A DNA stretch of 64,000 bases, taken from positions 1,612,001-1,676,000 of the forward strand of contig OY101116.1 of the NCBI GenBank assembly GCA_956465555.1. Reading direction: 5' to 3'. Below the pieces are notes generated by a model that worked only from the letters and a program-made list of their open reading frames with translations, was not told where the DNA came from and searched no databases. The position numbers and the translations under genes were made by a program. This document shows, one piece after another, positions 55,171 through 64,000 of this stretch. This DNA is from Nitzschia sp. pyKryTriq1. Taxonomy: Eukaryota; Bacillariophyta; Bacillariophyceae; Bacillariales; Bacillariaceae. The first letter of the stretch is position 1. Every line of letters starts with the position of its first letter.

Positions 55171-58100
55171 ATGCGATCCAATGACGAACAGGATGATGAC
55201 GACTCAGCCACTATTTTGGATGGCGTGCCTCCTTCCGGTCCCCGTCGTCCAACAAATCAAAATGATGATCCACGAAGGAAAGACAACAGCGCACAATCCG
55301 CCGATGAGTCTTTACAGGACGCCAACAAAGAAGAAGATGACTACGATGACTATTCCATGGCGCAATCTGGAATTCTCGTCGCACCCACCCCGGAGCCACA
55401 AAAGAAGAAGAAGAAGCGTGGAACAAGCAAAGAAGAGGAGGAGGAGTCGTCGTCGCCACACTCATCGGCGCCCTTGTTGTTTTCTCCTGCCACGCAAACA
55501 TTGAATGCCTTGTCCCAGAATATGGACGATTTGCGCTACGACAACACGACAGCCATGAAGAATCGGCATCAAGAGGAGTCGTCGTCGTCGTCGTCGTCGA
55601 GAGCTCCGGAAAATTTGCCAGACAGTGAGACAGAGCTGCAAGGCTTGCCGAACCAGGGAGTCTCCAAGGTGGCAACGACGACTGCTACTAAAGCTCCATC
55701 TGGTTCGTCCACTACGGAGAGTCTAACGTCTCCTCCTCGTCTAGCTCCACCGGACCCCAAGAATTGCCTCCCACCAGACGAGTGGAAGAACTATTATCGA
55801 GACCGCTACGAGTGGATTCCTGTTCATAGCCGAGGAGATGCGACTACCAGTACTGCTGGTGGTGGTGGTGGTGCTGGTGTGATCGTAGGTATGGTCATTC
55901 AACGCGATCAGTTCTTTTCGTCTCAGGGTGCGGCTGGTGGCCCCTCCGCGCATCATCGCCAGATGGGAATGGTGCACTGCAAGATTTTGCGCGTGATCCC
56001 TGGAAGCTTGGCCGAAGAGTGTGGGATTCGTGTGAATGATTGGATGTGTCGTGCTGCCATGACGAAGGATGAGAGTCCCATTTTGGCGGAATTCGGGGAA
56101 GTCCAGGCGTGGGCGAAAACTCGTTCCATTCGGGCCTCGGTCTTGCGTCTCAAGTCACCCAATCTCTTACCTCCTACCAAGCCGCCGCCCAAGTTTCTTG
56201 AGAAAATCACTCCTATTGAATCGCAAGCGACAGTGCTTCCCTCCTTCACAGCCGGGCGAGAACCTCTCCCCGGATGTAATACGCTTGCAGCTCACGGAGA
56301 AGAAACTTTGGTAGAGAGTCATGGTCAGGACTCGCTCCTCCTGAAGAAGCGTTGGAACCGAGAGGCAGAAGCCTCGGTCGGTACTTCCACAGGAGAAGTA
56401 GTAGTATCCAAAGACTCTGGTAATGTTACAAAGATCAAGACGAAGATCAGGACACCCTCCTCCACCGACAAGGATGTCCATGCGTCCAAGATCCTTCCAC
56501 CTGGCAACACCAACAAGGCCAAGGCCAAGAGCAGCAACGATGACGAGCGATTGCCCTTTTGTAGGCTCTGCCAACACTTGAAGAAATACGGAATACATTG
56601 CCACTCTCGTCGCAAACCGAGGAGCCACCATGCCTGGTGTCCCTTCAACTCCTTTTTCGAGAATAATGGAGGTCAAGACTTGCTCGATCGTATCCAGCAA
56701 GGTCGAAACGAGTTGCATTGTTTGGGGTGTGAAAGAGAGTACCAATCAGGAAAGCTGGAATCAGCCAAAACGCACTCTCAACTGTGTTTACAGAATCAAA
56801 AGCGTCTCAAGAAACTCATTCAAGATAGGGAAGACGAAGAGGACCGAAAGGAAAAGGCGGAAAAAGAAATGAAAAAGAAGAGGGTCCGAAGGAAGGAAGA
56901 GAAAACAAAGGCGCGTCTTTTACTGTCTTCTAGCGAGGACGACGACGACAACGAAGAACCATCTGAGTATCAACCACGGCGCAAGAAGCGGCGAACTATG
57001 GATCCGCCGTCGGATCGCAAAGTGAAAGCTTTCACAACGCCGCAAGAGGGAAGAAAGCCCACGAGAAAGAGCGAGTCATCATCACATACACCCAATGCGA
57101 AGTCGATTGCAGCCAAAGCTAGTAAGGAACAGCCACGCCGTGTCACACCCCCTCCGCCTCCGACTGAGACACGTAAGGAAAGCCCTGCTGCTTGTGCCCG
57201 CCAGGAAGCGTCCTCAACGACTCGTACTACCTCTACGGCCCAGACAGCGACGGACCGGGCGCCCAAGAATCAACAGCCTCAGACTAGAAGTACCACCATC
57301 AAGTCTCGTTGGGAGACGACGATGGAAAATCCTTGGGGACCGCACGGACACCAGCAAGGCGACGTTATGATGTACGGCCCGCAAAAGGGTCTAGGGCACT
57401 ACGAAACCCTTCTTCCCTCACTGCGCTACGTTCTACATCCATTCGCGGCGCACTCCAACTACTGTACTACTCATTGCACCCCCGATGAAGGATTTACGGT
57501 TCTCTGTCTGCAACGGGATCCATCCGCCCGTAGTCCATGGGGATTTGGCGTGGCTCGAGATGATTTCGGCCATGCTTGTTTGGTAGAGCATGTGCAGCCC
57601 ATGCTGGCAGCCTCGGCGGCAGTAAGTTTCCATTGCTTGACAAGCGTTTGATGGAGCGCGATGTGGATCAACGACTCACATAATAGTTCGTTCCTTTTTG
57701 TACTTTAGACAGCTGTCGGATCCGATCAAATGGTTGGGCTCAAAGTACACGATATGATCATAATGATCAATGGCCAGTGTGTAGGCGGAATGACTCAAGT
57801 TGGCTTGGAACTGGAGCTAGAAACTAGCGGCCCTCGATTGATCCTGGTCGTTTCGAGGTACAAGCATGCCAGGGCGGCAGCGCAGCAGCTGGCTGCCATG
57901 GAACGGAATATGCTGCGTGTCATGGACAAGGCTTGTCGGGACAAGCGTCTCTTGGGCTGGCACGAGGTTGGAAATGCTGCAGTACAGGTACAGGCACCTG
58001 GTTCATCTGCCTATCCAGCACTCGACAGCATCGAAGAGGATCCACGCAGAATGATCGTGGATGGCACGCGGGACGAGAACAATGTCATGGATATTGATCG

Positions 58101-59487
58101 GGCATCATCATCGAAAGGGTCTCCGTTGAAGCAAACACACGTGGACGCATATGGTAACTCTGATGGAGAGGAGCGCCCTGACCATATGGACGACAAAGAA
58201 GACTCAAGCCCACACTCGTCCTTGCTCCAGAGCTGTGTTCTAGAGCGCGAGGTCGTGAAGCCCAAAAGCGAGAAAGGCAATGCATATTCGTCGGGTTCTG
58301 ATGTCTCTGCGGGGGGCAATTCTGAAAGCGACAATGAAGAATGGGAGGAAGATCAGAATGCTTGGAATGGTTGTGTCTGTGGGAAGATCCACTCGAAAGG
58401 GACACGAGTGTTTTGGATACAATGCGAGGATTGTGAGTCTTGGCACGATGTGTCTGAGAAATGTGTTGGCTTTACAGAGAAACAGGCCGAAAAAGTCAAG
58501 AAATGGACTTGTTGGGCATGTGTTGGCAGCGAGAGTTCTCCCAGTCCGAGCCCACACCCGCGGAAGGTGATGCCTTCTGAACCGAACTCTGTCGCCAGTC
58601 CTTTGGATGACCAACAGAAAACGATAGAAGCTAGCCACGCATCAGATCCCGAGACACCAATCTTCAAGGATACTTCGCCGCCAAGCGACTGCCATGTTGT
58701 CGCACTTTTGCAACTCAGCCAAACTGGTTTTGAGTATGGCGAAGTAAGTGCAGAAGCTGAGAGCGAGATGCAAGACAGCCTCGCTGTGCATTGTGGTGAC
58801 CGCGGGCAGCTCAAAGCAGTCAGCGAGACCGAAAAACCACTGGGGAAGGATACGCGGAAGAAAATCGGGAAAGATGCCAGGCCCCACAGGGTGGGGACGC
58901 TTTTAGAAACCGACGATGGGTGCCTCATATCGAAGGCTAAATTGAAGAAGCGTGAGGATGGAACGTATCGGAGGCCGCATGGTCCGTCCCCGAATGGATT
59001 TACATGGGACGAATGGAGGGGTGTTTGGGCACCTCTGGGAATGAAAGCTTCGCCTACAGGGGCCGTGGTTGGAAAGAGCGGAAGCACTGGACAAGCTAAT
59101 CAGAGGCACAACGACGTCGACACCAATCTCAACAAGAAAGTCGGAACAGATAAGAAGCACTCTAGACCACGCAACAAAACGAAAACCGAACCTGGTAAGA
59201 AGCACCCAAGAGAAGATGTTTCCAGCTCTGAATTCAAAAAGCCTTCCGTCCGTACTGAAAGAATTTCCGGGACGGGAGATGTACACCTTGTCTTTGGGAA
59301 AGGGGACCTTGTCTTTGTGGAACATCATGCATGGCCAGGATGGAACATTGAAGAGGGAATTGGCCGCGTCAACAAATCTTACGTCGACGAAGACGGAGAT
59401 CGGTTTTATGATATCAAATATGCGATAGGCCGGAGTGTCAAAGGCATTTCTGCGGAATTCATCCGCTCACATTCTTTCGGTGATTGA
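55171..59487 (+). CDS. PDZ-PDZ-PHD-Tudor-like chromatin-associated protein candidate
   Basis: Exons 55171-57621 and 57709-59487 flank an 87-bp intron; 1409 aa. Residues 1-230 are acidic and serine-rich. A PDZ-like domain lies at about 237-335 (VIVGMVIQRDQFF, VIPGSLAEECGIRVNDWM). A Cys/His-rich region follows at about 460-545 (CRLCQHLKKYGIHCHS, HAWCPFNSFF, CLGCEREY). Then come basic K/E helices and an S/P-rich stretch. A second PDZ crosses the intron (about 770-870: WGFGVARDDFGHACLVEHV, GLKVHDMIIMINGQ). A PHD finger is at about 1037-1090 (GCVCGKIHSKG, IQCEDCESWHDVSEKC, WTCWACVG). A G-x-x-W-D-E-W-R-G-V-W-A-P segment sits near 1250. The C-terminus (1343-1405) is Tudor/PWWP-like (KGDLVFVEHHAWPGWNIEEG, DRFYDIKYAIGRSVKGI). 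PHD and Tudor modules usually read histone marks; combining them with PDZ domains is unusual. Confidence 0.85.
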
Positions 59488-59746
59488 TGAGTGAATTGGT
59501 GCTCTCTCATTTGTCACGGTTCGTCGGTGAAATATTCAGTGCGTAGAGAAAGGTTCGTACATGGACGGTATACTGACTGTACGTATCCACTACATCCACA
59601 AAGGTACAACTTATTTCAGGTTTTCTTGCAACCGAAAGATCGGGCCAACCATCGACGAGATTTTTGCTTCCTTGCATTGCTCGTAAAAAATATAAGAGTC
59701 TTCGTAGCAACACACTCCGGGGTACTCTAGAGAGTAAAAATCCACC

Positions 59747-60505
59747 ATGGCGGAAGTCAATTGCCTTCCAATGTGTTCCTTGTGTAGCAGAGCTCCAACT
59801 GTATTGACGGCGGCCTTAAAGAGGTGTAGTGCTTGCAAAACACGAACATACTGCAACAAGAAGTGTCAGATATTGGACTGGAAACTCGGTGGCCACAAGA
59901 AATGGTGTGGAGCAAGACTAGAGGAACACGCCTATGGAGATACCCATCAGCTATGGTGTGCCTACCTAGACCGAAACCCCGAGCTTGACGATCAGTGCGT
60001 TGTGGAGACGAATACGTTCCGATCAAATCCTCGTGAGGTGATTTCTACTGGTATGAACACGTGCATGTTTGTCACCATCAAGACGAAAAACGAGATTGTA
60101 GGCTGGCATGCCTCGGTGACAATTCCCAGACGAGACTCCCTCCACAAGAAGTTGAGTTCTATTACAAAAGAAAATTTCGTTTCTGGGTTCATCGTTCCGG
60201 GAGAAGATCGAAAGGAAGGAACGCTGGATCTTAAACCTACGTGCCGCACCATGAAAGCCATGCCGTGGACCGACCCTTCCCATTCTCGAAAGTTGATATT
60301 GAATTTCTTGAAGCAGTTCGAATGGTATGACAAACTTGAAGTCATGTTGCCTGTGAAGAGCTACAAAGATTTTGTCGTTTTTGATATGGCGCATCGAAGA
60401 CCCTATACTTTCAGTGATACAGAAATGTTTGATCAAGGCTGTACCTTCGATGGCGCCGTCGATGACTACCCCATGGTGAATTTCTTCGCGAACCTTTCTC
60501 TTTGA
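59747..60505 (+). CDS. MYND-type zinc finger protein
   Basis: Single exon of 252 aa; the ATG at 59747 is in a CCACCATGG context. The MYND finger occupies residues 10-54: C10 and C13, C27 and C30, C36 and C40, H50 and C54. This is the expected C-x2-C, C-x2-C, YC-x3-C, H-x3-C order with a typical D-W after the sixth ligand. The remaining 195 residues (WCAYLDRNPELDDQC, MNTCMFVTIKTKNEI, LILNFLKQFEWYDKLEVML, YKDFVVFDMAHRRP) form a domain I do not recognise. No SET domain is present, so it is not an SMYD methyltransferase. MYND fingers bind proline-rich peptides. Single-MYND proteins form expanded families in many algae. Confidence 0.88.
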   Translation: MAEVNCLPMCSLCSRAPTVLTAALKRCSACKTRTYCNKKCQILDWKLGGHKKWCGARLEEHAYGDTHQLWCAYLDRNPELDDQCVVETNTFRSNPREVISTGMNTCMFVTIKTKNEIVGWHASVTIPRRDSLHKKLSSITKENFVSGFIVPGEDRKEGTLDLKPTCRTMKAMPWTDPSHSRKLILNFLKQFEWYDKLEVMLPVKSYKDFVVFDMAHRRPYTFSDTEMFDQGCTFDGAVDDYPMVNFFANLSL

Positions 60506-60910
60506 GTGATAGTGCTTTTTCTTTTACTCTAGATAGTAGCTCTTGAAGTATTCGATGAGACCAACTTCTCAGTCTATTAGTTCGTACGAAGAATCCATAT
60601 GCTCTCTACTAGAGTACCAGTAGATAGATCTCTAGCTACCTGTCTTACGTACCACTGTCTACCGTCTATGTACCGCCTCTGTACACTTGAACTGAAGGGC
60701 CATACGGTAGGCTAGCTACATTACCTGGTACGATAGACCTGGTATTCGTACCGGTACCGGTACCTGGTACACACCAGTTGCGTACAGTACCAGGTACGGT
60801 CGGTATCGGTATGTACCGGTCTTGATCTATTATACGAGTTTTATGTAGCAGAGAGATCGCATGATCAGTCGGTCGATCGACAGACGATAGTGATACGGAC
60901 GACGGACGAC
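60506..60910. other. Intergenic region with GTAC palindromes
   Basis: 405 bp without a gene. GTACCGGTACCGGTACCTGGTAC (about 60748-60770) and nearby GGTAC words lead into the VNTR. Confidence 0.5.
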
Positions 60911-61075
60911 GGTACAAGTACGGTACAAGTACGGTACAAGTACGGTACAAGTACGGTACAGGTACGGTACAGGTACGGTACAGGTACGGTACAAGTACGG
61001 TACAAGTACGGTACAAGTACGGTACAAGTACGGTACAAGTACTCGTACGGTACAAGTACTCGTACGGTACAAGGT
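60911..61075. repeat. 11-bp minisatellite (GGTACAAGTAC)n
   Basis: Twelve head-to-tail 11-bp units occupy 60911-61042. Units 5-7 carry GGTACAGGTAC instead of GGTACAAGTAC. Two further units separated by TCGTAC follow to about 61075. The same frame is open on both strands purely because of the repeat. Confidence 0.95.
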
Positions 61076-61322
61076 ACAAGTACCTGGTACCGTACCGGTG
61101 CGGTACTGTACTGGTACACCGGTACAAACAGGGGGGTGGTACAAGTGGGTCATTCCCGAAATTGTCGTACCCAGATCCGAGTCTGGGTACGCGCGCACCA
61201 GCTGGGCGTTTGGTAGGACTGGCCATCAATTGGCCGAAGTCCATGTTGAAAAGAGATGAAATGGTCATCTGATAAAATAGAGTGAGTGAGTTGTCATTGT
61301 CACTTGATCTAGTGTCTGATCT

Positions 61323-61828
61323 TATTGTAACAGAATTGAAACAGATTTGGTTTTCTGATAATTGTGAGCCTATTTTTATTGTCTATTTTGCTACTCTTGA
61401 TTTTCCAGAAAAACTTCCAGTAGTAATTGCAATTGCATTTCCCAGTAGTAAATCCACAGGATTCTACTGTTTTTCATCTTGCCACCTCGTTGGTACTGCC
61501 TCAGGATATGCATCTCTTCATTCCTACTGGGAACTAAAAGGATGTAGGTCCTAGTACTTGATCTAGTATCTGATCTAGCCACATCAGTAAGTGGGACGCT
61601 AGAACATGTAATTTCGCTCGGGCGCTCGTGGCTGGGAGTGCTCGAACGTGCGCGTGGTTCAGCGCGTGATTTCCTCGATCAGGACAGAAGGACATACTGA
61701 TGACGTCATACGCCAGTCGTCATCAAACCTTGTCGAACATATACGGACGTACACAACATCGTACGTCATTACTATTATACAACATGTAACGGTTGAACAG
61801 TACGTACTTCTACTATTCTGTTCTAATA
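61323..61828 (-). repeat. 3' LTR of the copia element (506 bp)
   Basis: It carries the palindrome TGACGTCA at 61701-61708, a CRE/bZIP-type site, repeated at 62761-62768 in the other LTR. The boundary with the interior is the polypurine tract. The outer boundary is set by GATCT. Confidence 0.82.
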
Positions 61829-61860
61829 CTCCCCTTAATGGCGGAAGTAGTTGTGTCTTC

Positions 61861-62327
61861 TTAGTTGCTATCAGTAGACGATCTTCCGGTAGCTTGTAAA
61901 AGTGCATCAGGCTTACGGAACAGGTACTGATCAAGAAGGCGATGGAAGTCTGTTCCATTTAAGGGCTTGGTGCATACATCTGCTACATTGAGCTTGGTAT
62001 CTATCGTTCGTCCGCAGGATCTTGCTCGTAAATTCCATTAAGCATGTCCACATATGCATGATATGCCCGCAATTCCTCGTTCTTTGGGGTTGAATCAAGA
62101 GGTTTAACGAGGCCGTCTAGTGTGAAAAGTGCTGTATTGGCAAGTGGGTTGCTATTCGGGGAATCGATTACGGCTGCAGACGTTAGTAGAGTAGTGCTTG
62201 TAGAGGCTAACGCGGCAATTATGGTAGATCGTGACATGAGTCGTTTGAGTCGGTTTGAGCTACGTGAGGGTTTCTTCTTTGGCTCCCCTTTTCCGCCGAA
62301 CGGTTCTACGATATTCTCTTTCTTCAC
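61861..62327 (-). pseudogene. Pol remnants: linker region and RNase H tail, frameshifted
   Basis: The upstream part (62327-62001, MKKENIVEPFGGKG... to YEQDPADER) looks like the stretch between integrase and reverse transcriptase in copia Pol. It then shifts frame into DTKLNVADVCTKPLNGTDFH, the conserved A-D-x-x-T-K-P-L tail after RNase H, ending at the TAA at 61863-61861. The jump removes the whole reverse transcriptase and most of RNase H, which marks a deletion junction near 62005. Confidence 0.8.
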
Positions 62328-62496
62328 GGCGACTACCTCTACTTGATCCTCTATTTCAGGAGGAGCGTAGTTCCTCTTGTACCATTTGTCTTGTGTAGAG
62401 TTCTTTTTGCGTTTTTCTTTAATAGGTAGTAAAATGGTAGTGTCGATTGGCGGTTGTGCTATTTTGTGCGACTATTACGGGGGGAAGCTCTACGAA

Positions 62497-62888
62497 ATTT
62501 CCCAGTAGTAAATCCACAGGATTCTACTGTTTTTCATCTTGCCACCTCGTTGGTACTGCCTCAGGATATGCATCTCTTCATTCCTACTGGGAACTAAAAG
62601 GATGTAGGTCCTAGTACTTGATCTAGTATCTGATCTAGCCACATCAGTAAGTGGGACGCTAGAACATGTAATTTCGCTCGGGCGCTCGTGGCTGGGAGTG
62701 CTCGAACGTGCGCGTGGTTCAGCGCGTGATTTCCTCGATCAGGACAGAAGGACATACTGATGACGTCATACGCCAGTCGTCATCAAACCTTGTCGAACAT
62801 ATACGGACGTACACAACATCGTACGTCATTACTATTATACAACATGTAACGGTTGAACAGTACGTACTTCTACTATTCTGTTCTAATA
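62497..62888 (-). repeat. Truncated 5' LTR of the copia element
   Basis: 392 bp, matching 61437-61828 without a difference that I can see. It lacks the 114 bp of LTR end present in the 3' copy (61323-61436). The truncation point at 62497 joins directly to Pol linker sequence, so a single deletion removed the LTR end, leader, gag and integrase. Confidence 0.85.
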
Positions 62889-63147
62889 GATCTAGCCACA
62901 TCAGTAAAATAGTGAGCTAGATCGTGTAATTTCGCTCGGGCGCTCGTGGCTGGGATTGCTCGAACGCGCGCGTGGTCCTTGCGCGTGATTTTCATGATCA
63001 GGACAGAAGGACATACTGATAACGTCATACTCCAGTCGTCATCAAACCTTGTCGAACATATACGGACGTACACAACATCGTACGTCATTACTATTATACA
63101 ACATGTAACTCTCGAACAGTAAGTACCTCTACTATTCTGTTCTAATA
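62889..63147 (-). repeat. Older, diverged LTR fragment
   Basis: 259 bp that align with 61572-61828 with scattered substitutions and a few indels. It also ends CTAATA. A short match to the left of the younger element (ACTTGATCTAGTGTCTGATCT, 61302-61322) suggests that the younger element inserted into this older copy. The CRE palindrome is decayed here (ATAACGTCA). Confidence 0.82.
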
Positions 63148-63148
63148 A

Positions 63149-63595
<447 letters not shown>

Positions 63596-63742
63596 TAATG
63601 TCTGTACAGTACAGTACCAGGTACCGATACTCACTACGCAGCATCAGGATGATGGTTCATTGCGACGAGCGACGAGCAGCTCTCATTCCTTCCTTCCTTC
63701 CTTTCTCAAGAAGTGAAACGATGCACGAGAATAACAACAATA

Positions 63743-64000
63743 ATGAACAATGAAGCCTTTCAAAAGATGGTTCGCGACGGCAGTGGCAAGTCGACCAAAC
63801 AGATCGCTCGTGCCGCGGTAGAAGCGGAGTTCCGAAAACGTCGCAAAGGCGGCAAGAAACGCAAACTTGGCGACGACTACTCGTCGGAGAGTGACAACGA
63901 CGACGACGGTAAGGACCGGCGACCCCCCCCAAAAGACAGCAAATTGCTCTTTCGACCGACGCAAGTGAAAGTGGCAGCGAGTATTGAGGGTCAGGAAGAA
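63743..64000 (+). CDS. Basic nuclear-like protein, N-terminal part, cut by window end
   Basis: The ATG at 63743 opens a frame that stays open for 86 codons to the window edge. The product starts MNNEAFQKMVRDGSG, then has KSTKQIARAAVEAEF and a dense basic block (FRKRRKGGKKRKLGDD) followed by an acidic S/E/D tract. This resembles the N-terminus of small RNA-processing proteins such as the RED/IK splicing factor, but the match is too short to name it. A possible donor (GGTAAGG at 63908) sits in the acidic tract, but the frame also reads through. A (GAA)/(TTCC)-rich leader precedes the start. Confidence 0.6.
   Translation, partial: MNNEAFQKMVRDGSGKSTKQIARAAVEAEFRKRRKGGKKRKLGDDYSSESDNDDDGKDRRPPPKDSKLLFRPTQVKVAASIEGQEE

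Larger units (their letters stand above)
61323..62888 (-). mobile_element. Internally deleted Ty1/copia-type LTR retrotransposon
   Basis: The element is read on the minus strand. It is bounded by a GATCT direct repeat (61318-61322 and 62889-62893), a 5-bp target-site duplication. The 3' LTR is 61323-61828 (506 bp). The 5' LTR survives only as 62497-62888, which appears identical to 61437-61828. LTR termini are TATT...AATA, with the ends TATTAGAACAGAATAG and CAATTCTGTTACAATA nearly inverted to each other, rather than TG...CA. The polypurine tract TTAAGGGGAG abuts the 3' LTR (61829-61838). The 668-bp interior lacks the primer-binding site, gag, integrase and reverse transcriptase, so the element cannot move by itself. 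Confidence 0.87.

Noticed and set aside
60911-61075. CRISPR-like array
   Set aside because: Units are 11 bp, contiguous and without spacers, in a eukaryotic genome; it is a minisatellite.
60666-61268. Open frames with YRT/VPY repeats
   Set aside because: They are produced by the 11-bp minisatellite, which is open on both strands.
61437-61828. 392-bp LTRs ending at the limit of identity between the two copies
   Set aside because: The GATCT duplication and inverted termini place the 3' LTR end at 61323. The 392-bp limit only marks a deletion in the 5' copy.

Overview
The window reads as nuclear DNA of a photosynthetic stramenopile, most likely a diatom. It has spliced genes with one to four short GT-AG introns (64-124 bp in the models here). 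It has plastid-type presequences, mitochondrial presequences, a PsbP-like lumen protein, a serine decarboxylase and Ty1/copia remains. There is no operon structure. Species was not determined; all function calls rest on sequence motifs read by eye.

Layout. 1-8.4 kb: hybrid cluster protein (5' cut by the window), a methyltransferase-like protein, a weak hypothetical gene, a NIT2-type omega-amidase and an unrecognised 608-aa protein. 8.4-21 kb: a putatively myristoylated protein, a 1444-aa metallo-beta-lactamase/cyclic-nucleotide-binding fusion, a TauE/SafE permease, RNA polymerase I subunit A49 and a four-repeat Myb protein. 21-34.6 kb, dense housekeeping: U2AF large subunit, serine decarboxylase, complex I NDUFA12, the spliceosomal helicase Aquarius, a CLYBL-like lyase and class III alcohol dehydrogenase. 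34.6-44.4 kb: a four-PDZ tail-anchored protein, an HSP70 with no substrate-binding domain, a half-length ZPR1, a foldback transposon, a transposon-like gene fragment and a rhomboid protease. 46.5-60.5 kb: PsbP-like protein, PLGRKT homologue, coiled-coil protein, integrase relic, NTF2-like secreted protein, C69 dipeptidase, a PDZ-PDZ-PHD-Tudor-like protein and a MYND protein. 60.5-64 kb, repeat-rich: an 11-bp VNTR, a deleted copia element nested in an older LTR, a 24-copy hexamer array, and the start of a basic nuclear-like gene cut by the window end.

How the parts relate. Genes alternate strands, often with only 34-160 bp between convergent 3' ends. Divergent pairs share 0.5-0.7 kb promoter regions, for example U2AF with serine decarboxylase and Aquarius with CLYBL. 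Several products act in related processes (U2AF and Aquarius in splicing; NIT2, serine decarboxylase and Hcp in nitrogen metabolism; NDUFA12, CLYBL and serine decarboxylase in mitochondria), but nothing shows co-regulation. Intergenic DNA is full of GTAC-containing palindromes such as GTACCGGTAC, often close to start codons.

The most unusual items are the substrate-domain-less plastid-type HSP70, the PDZ-PHD-Tudor protein, the MBL-cNMP fusion, the foldback element with 8-bp flanking repeats, and a copia LTR with TATT...AATA ends carrying a perfect CRE palindrome.
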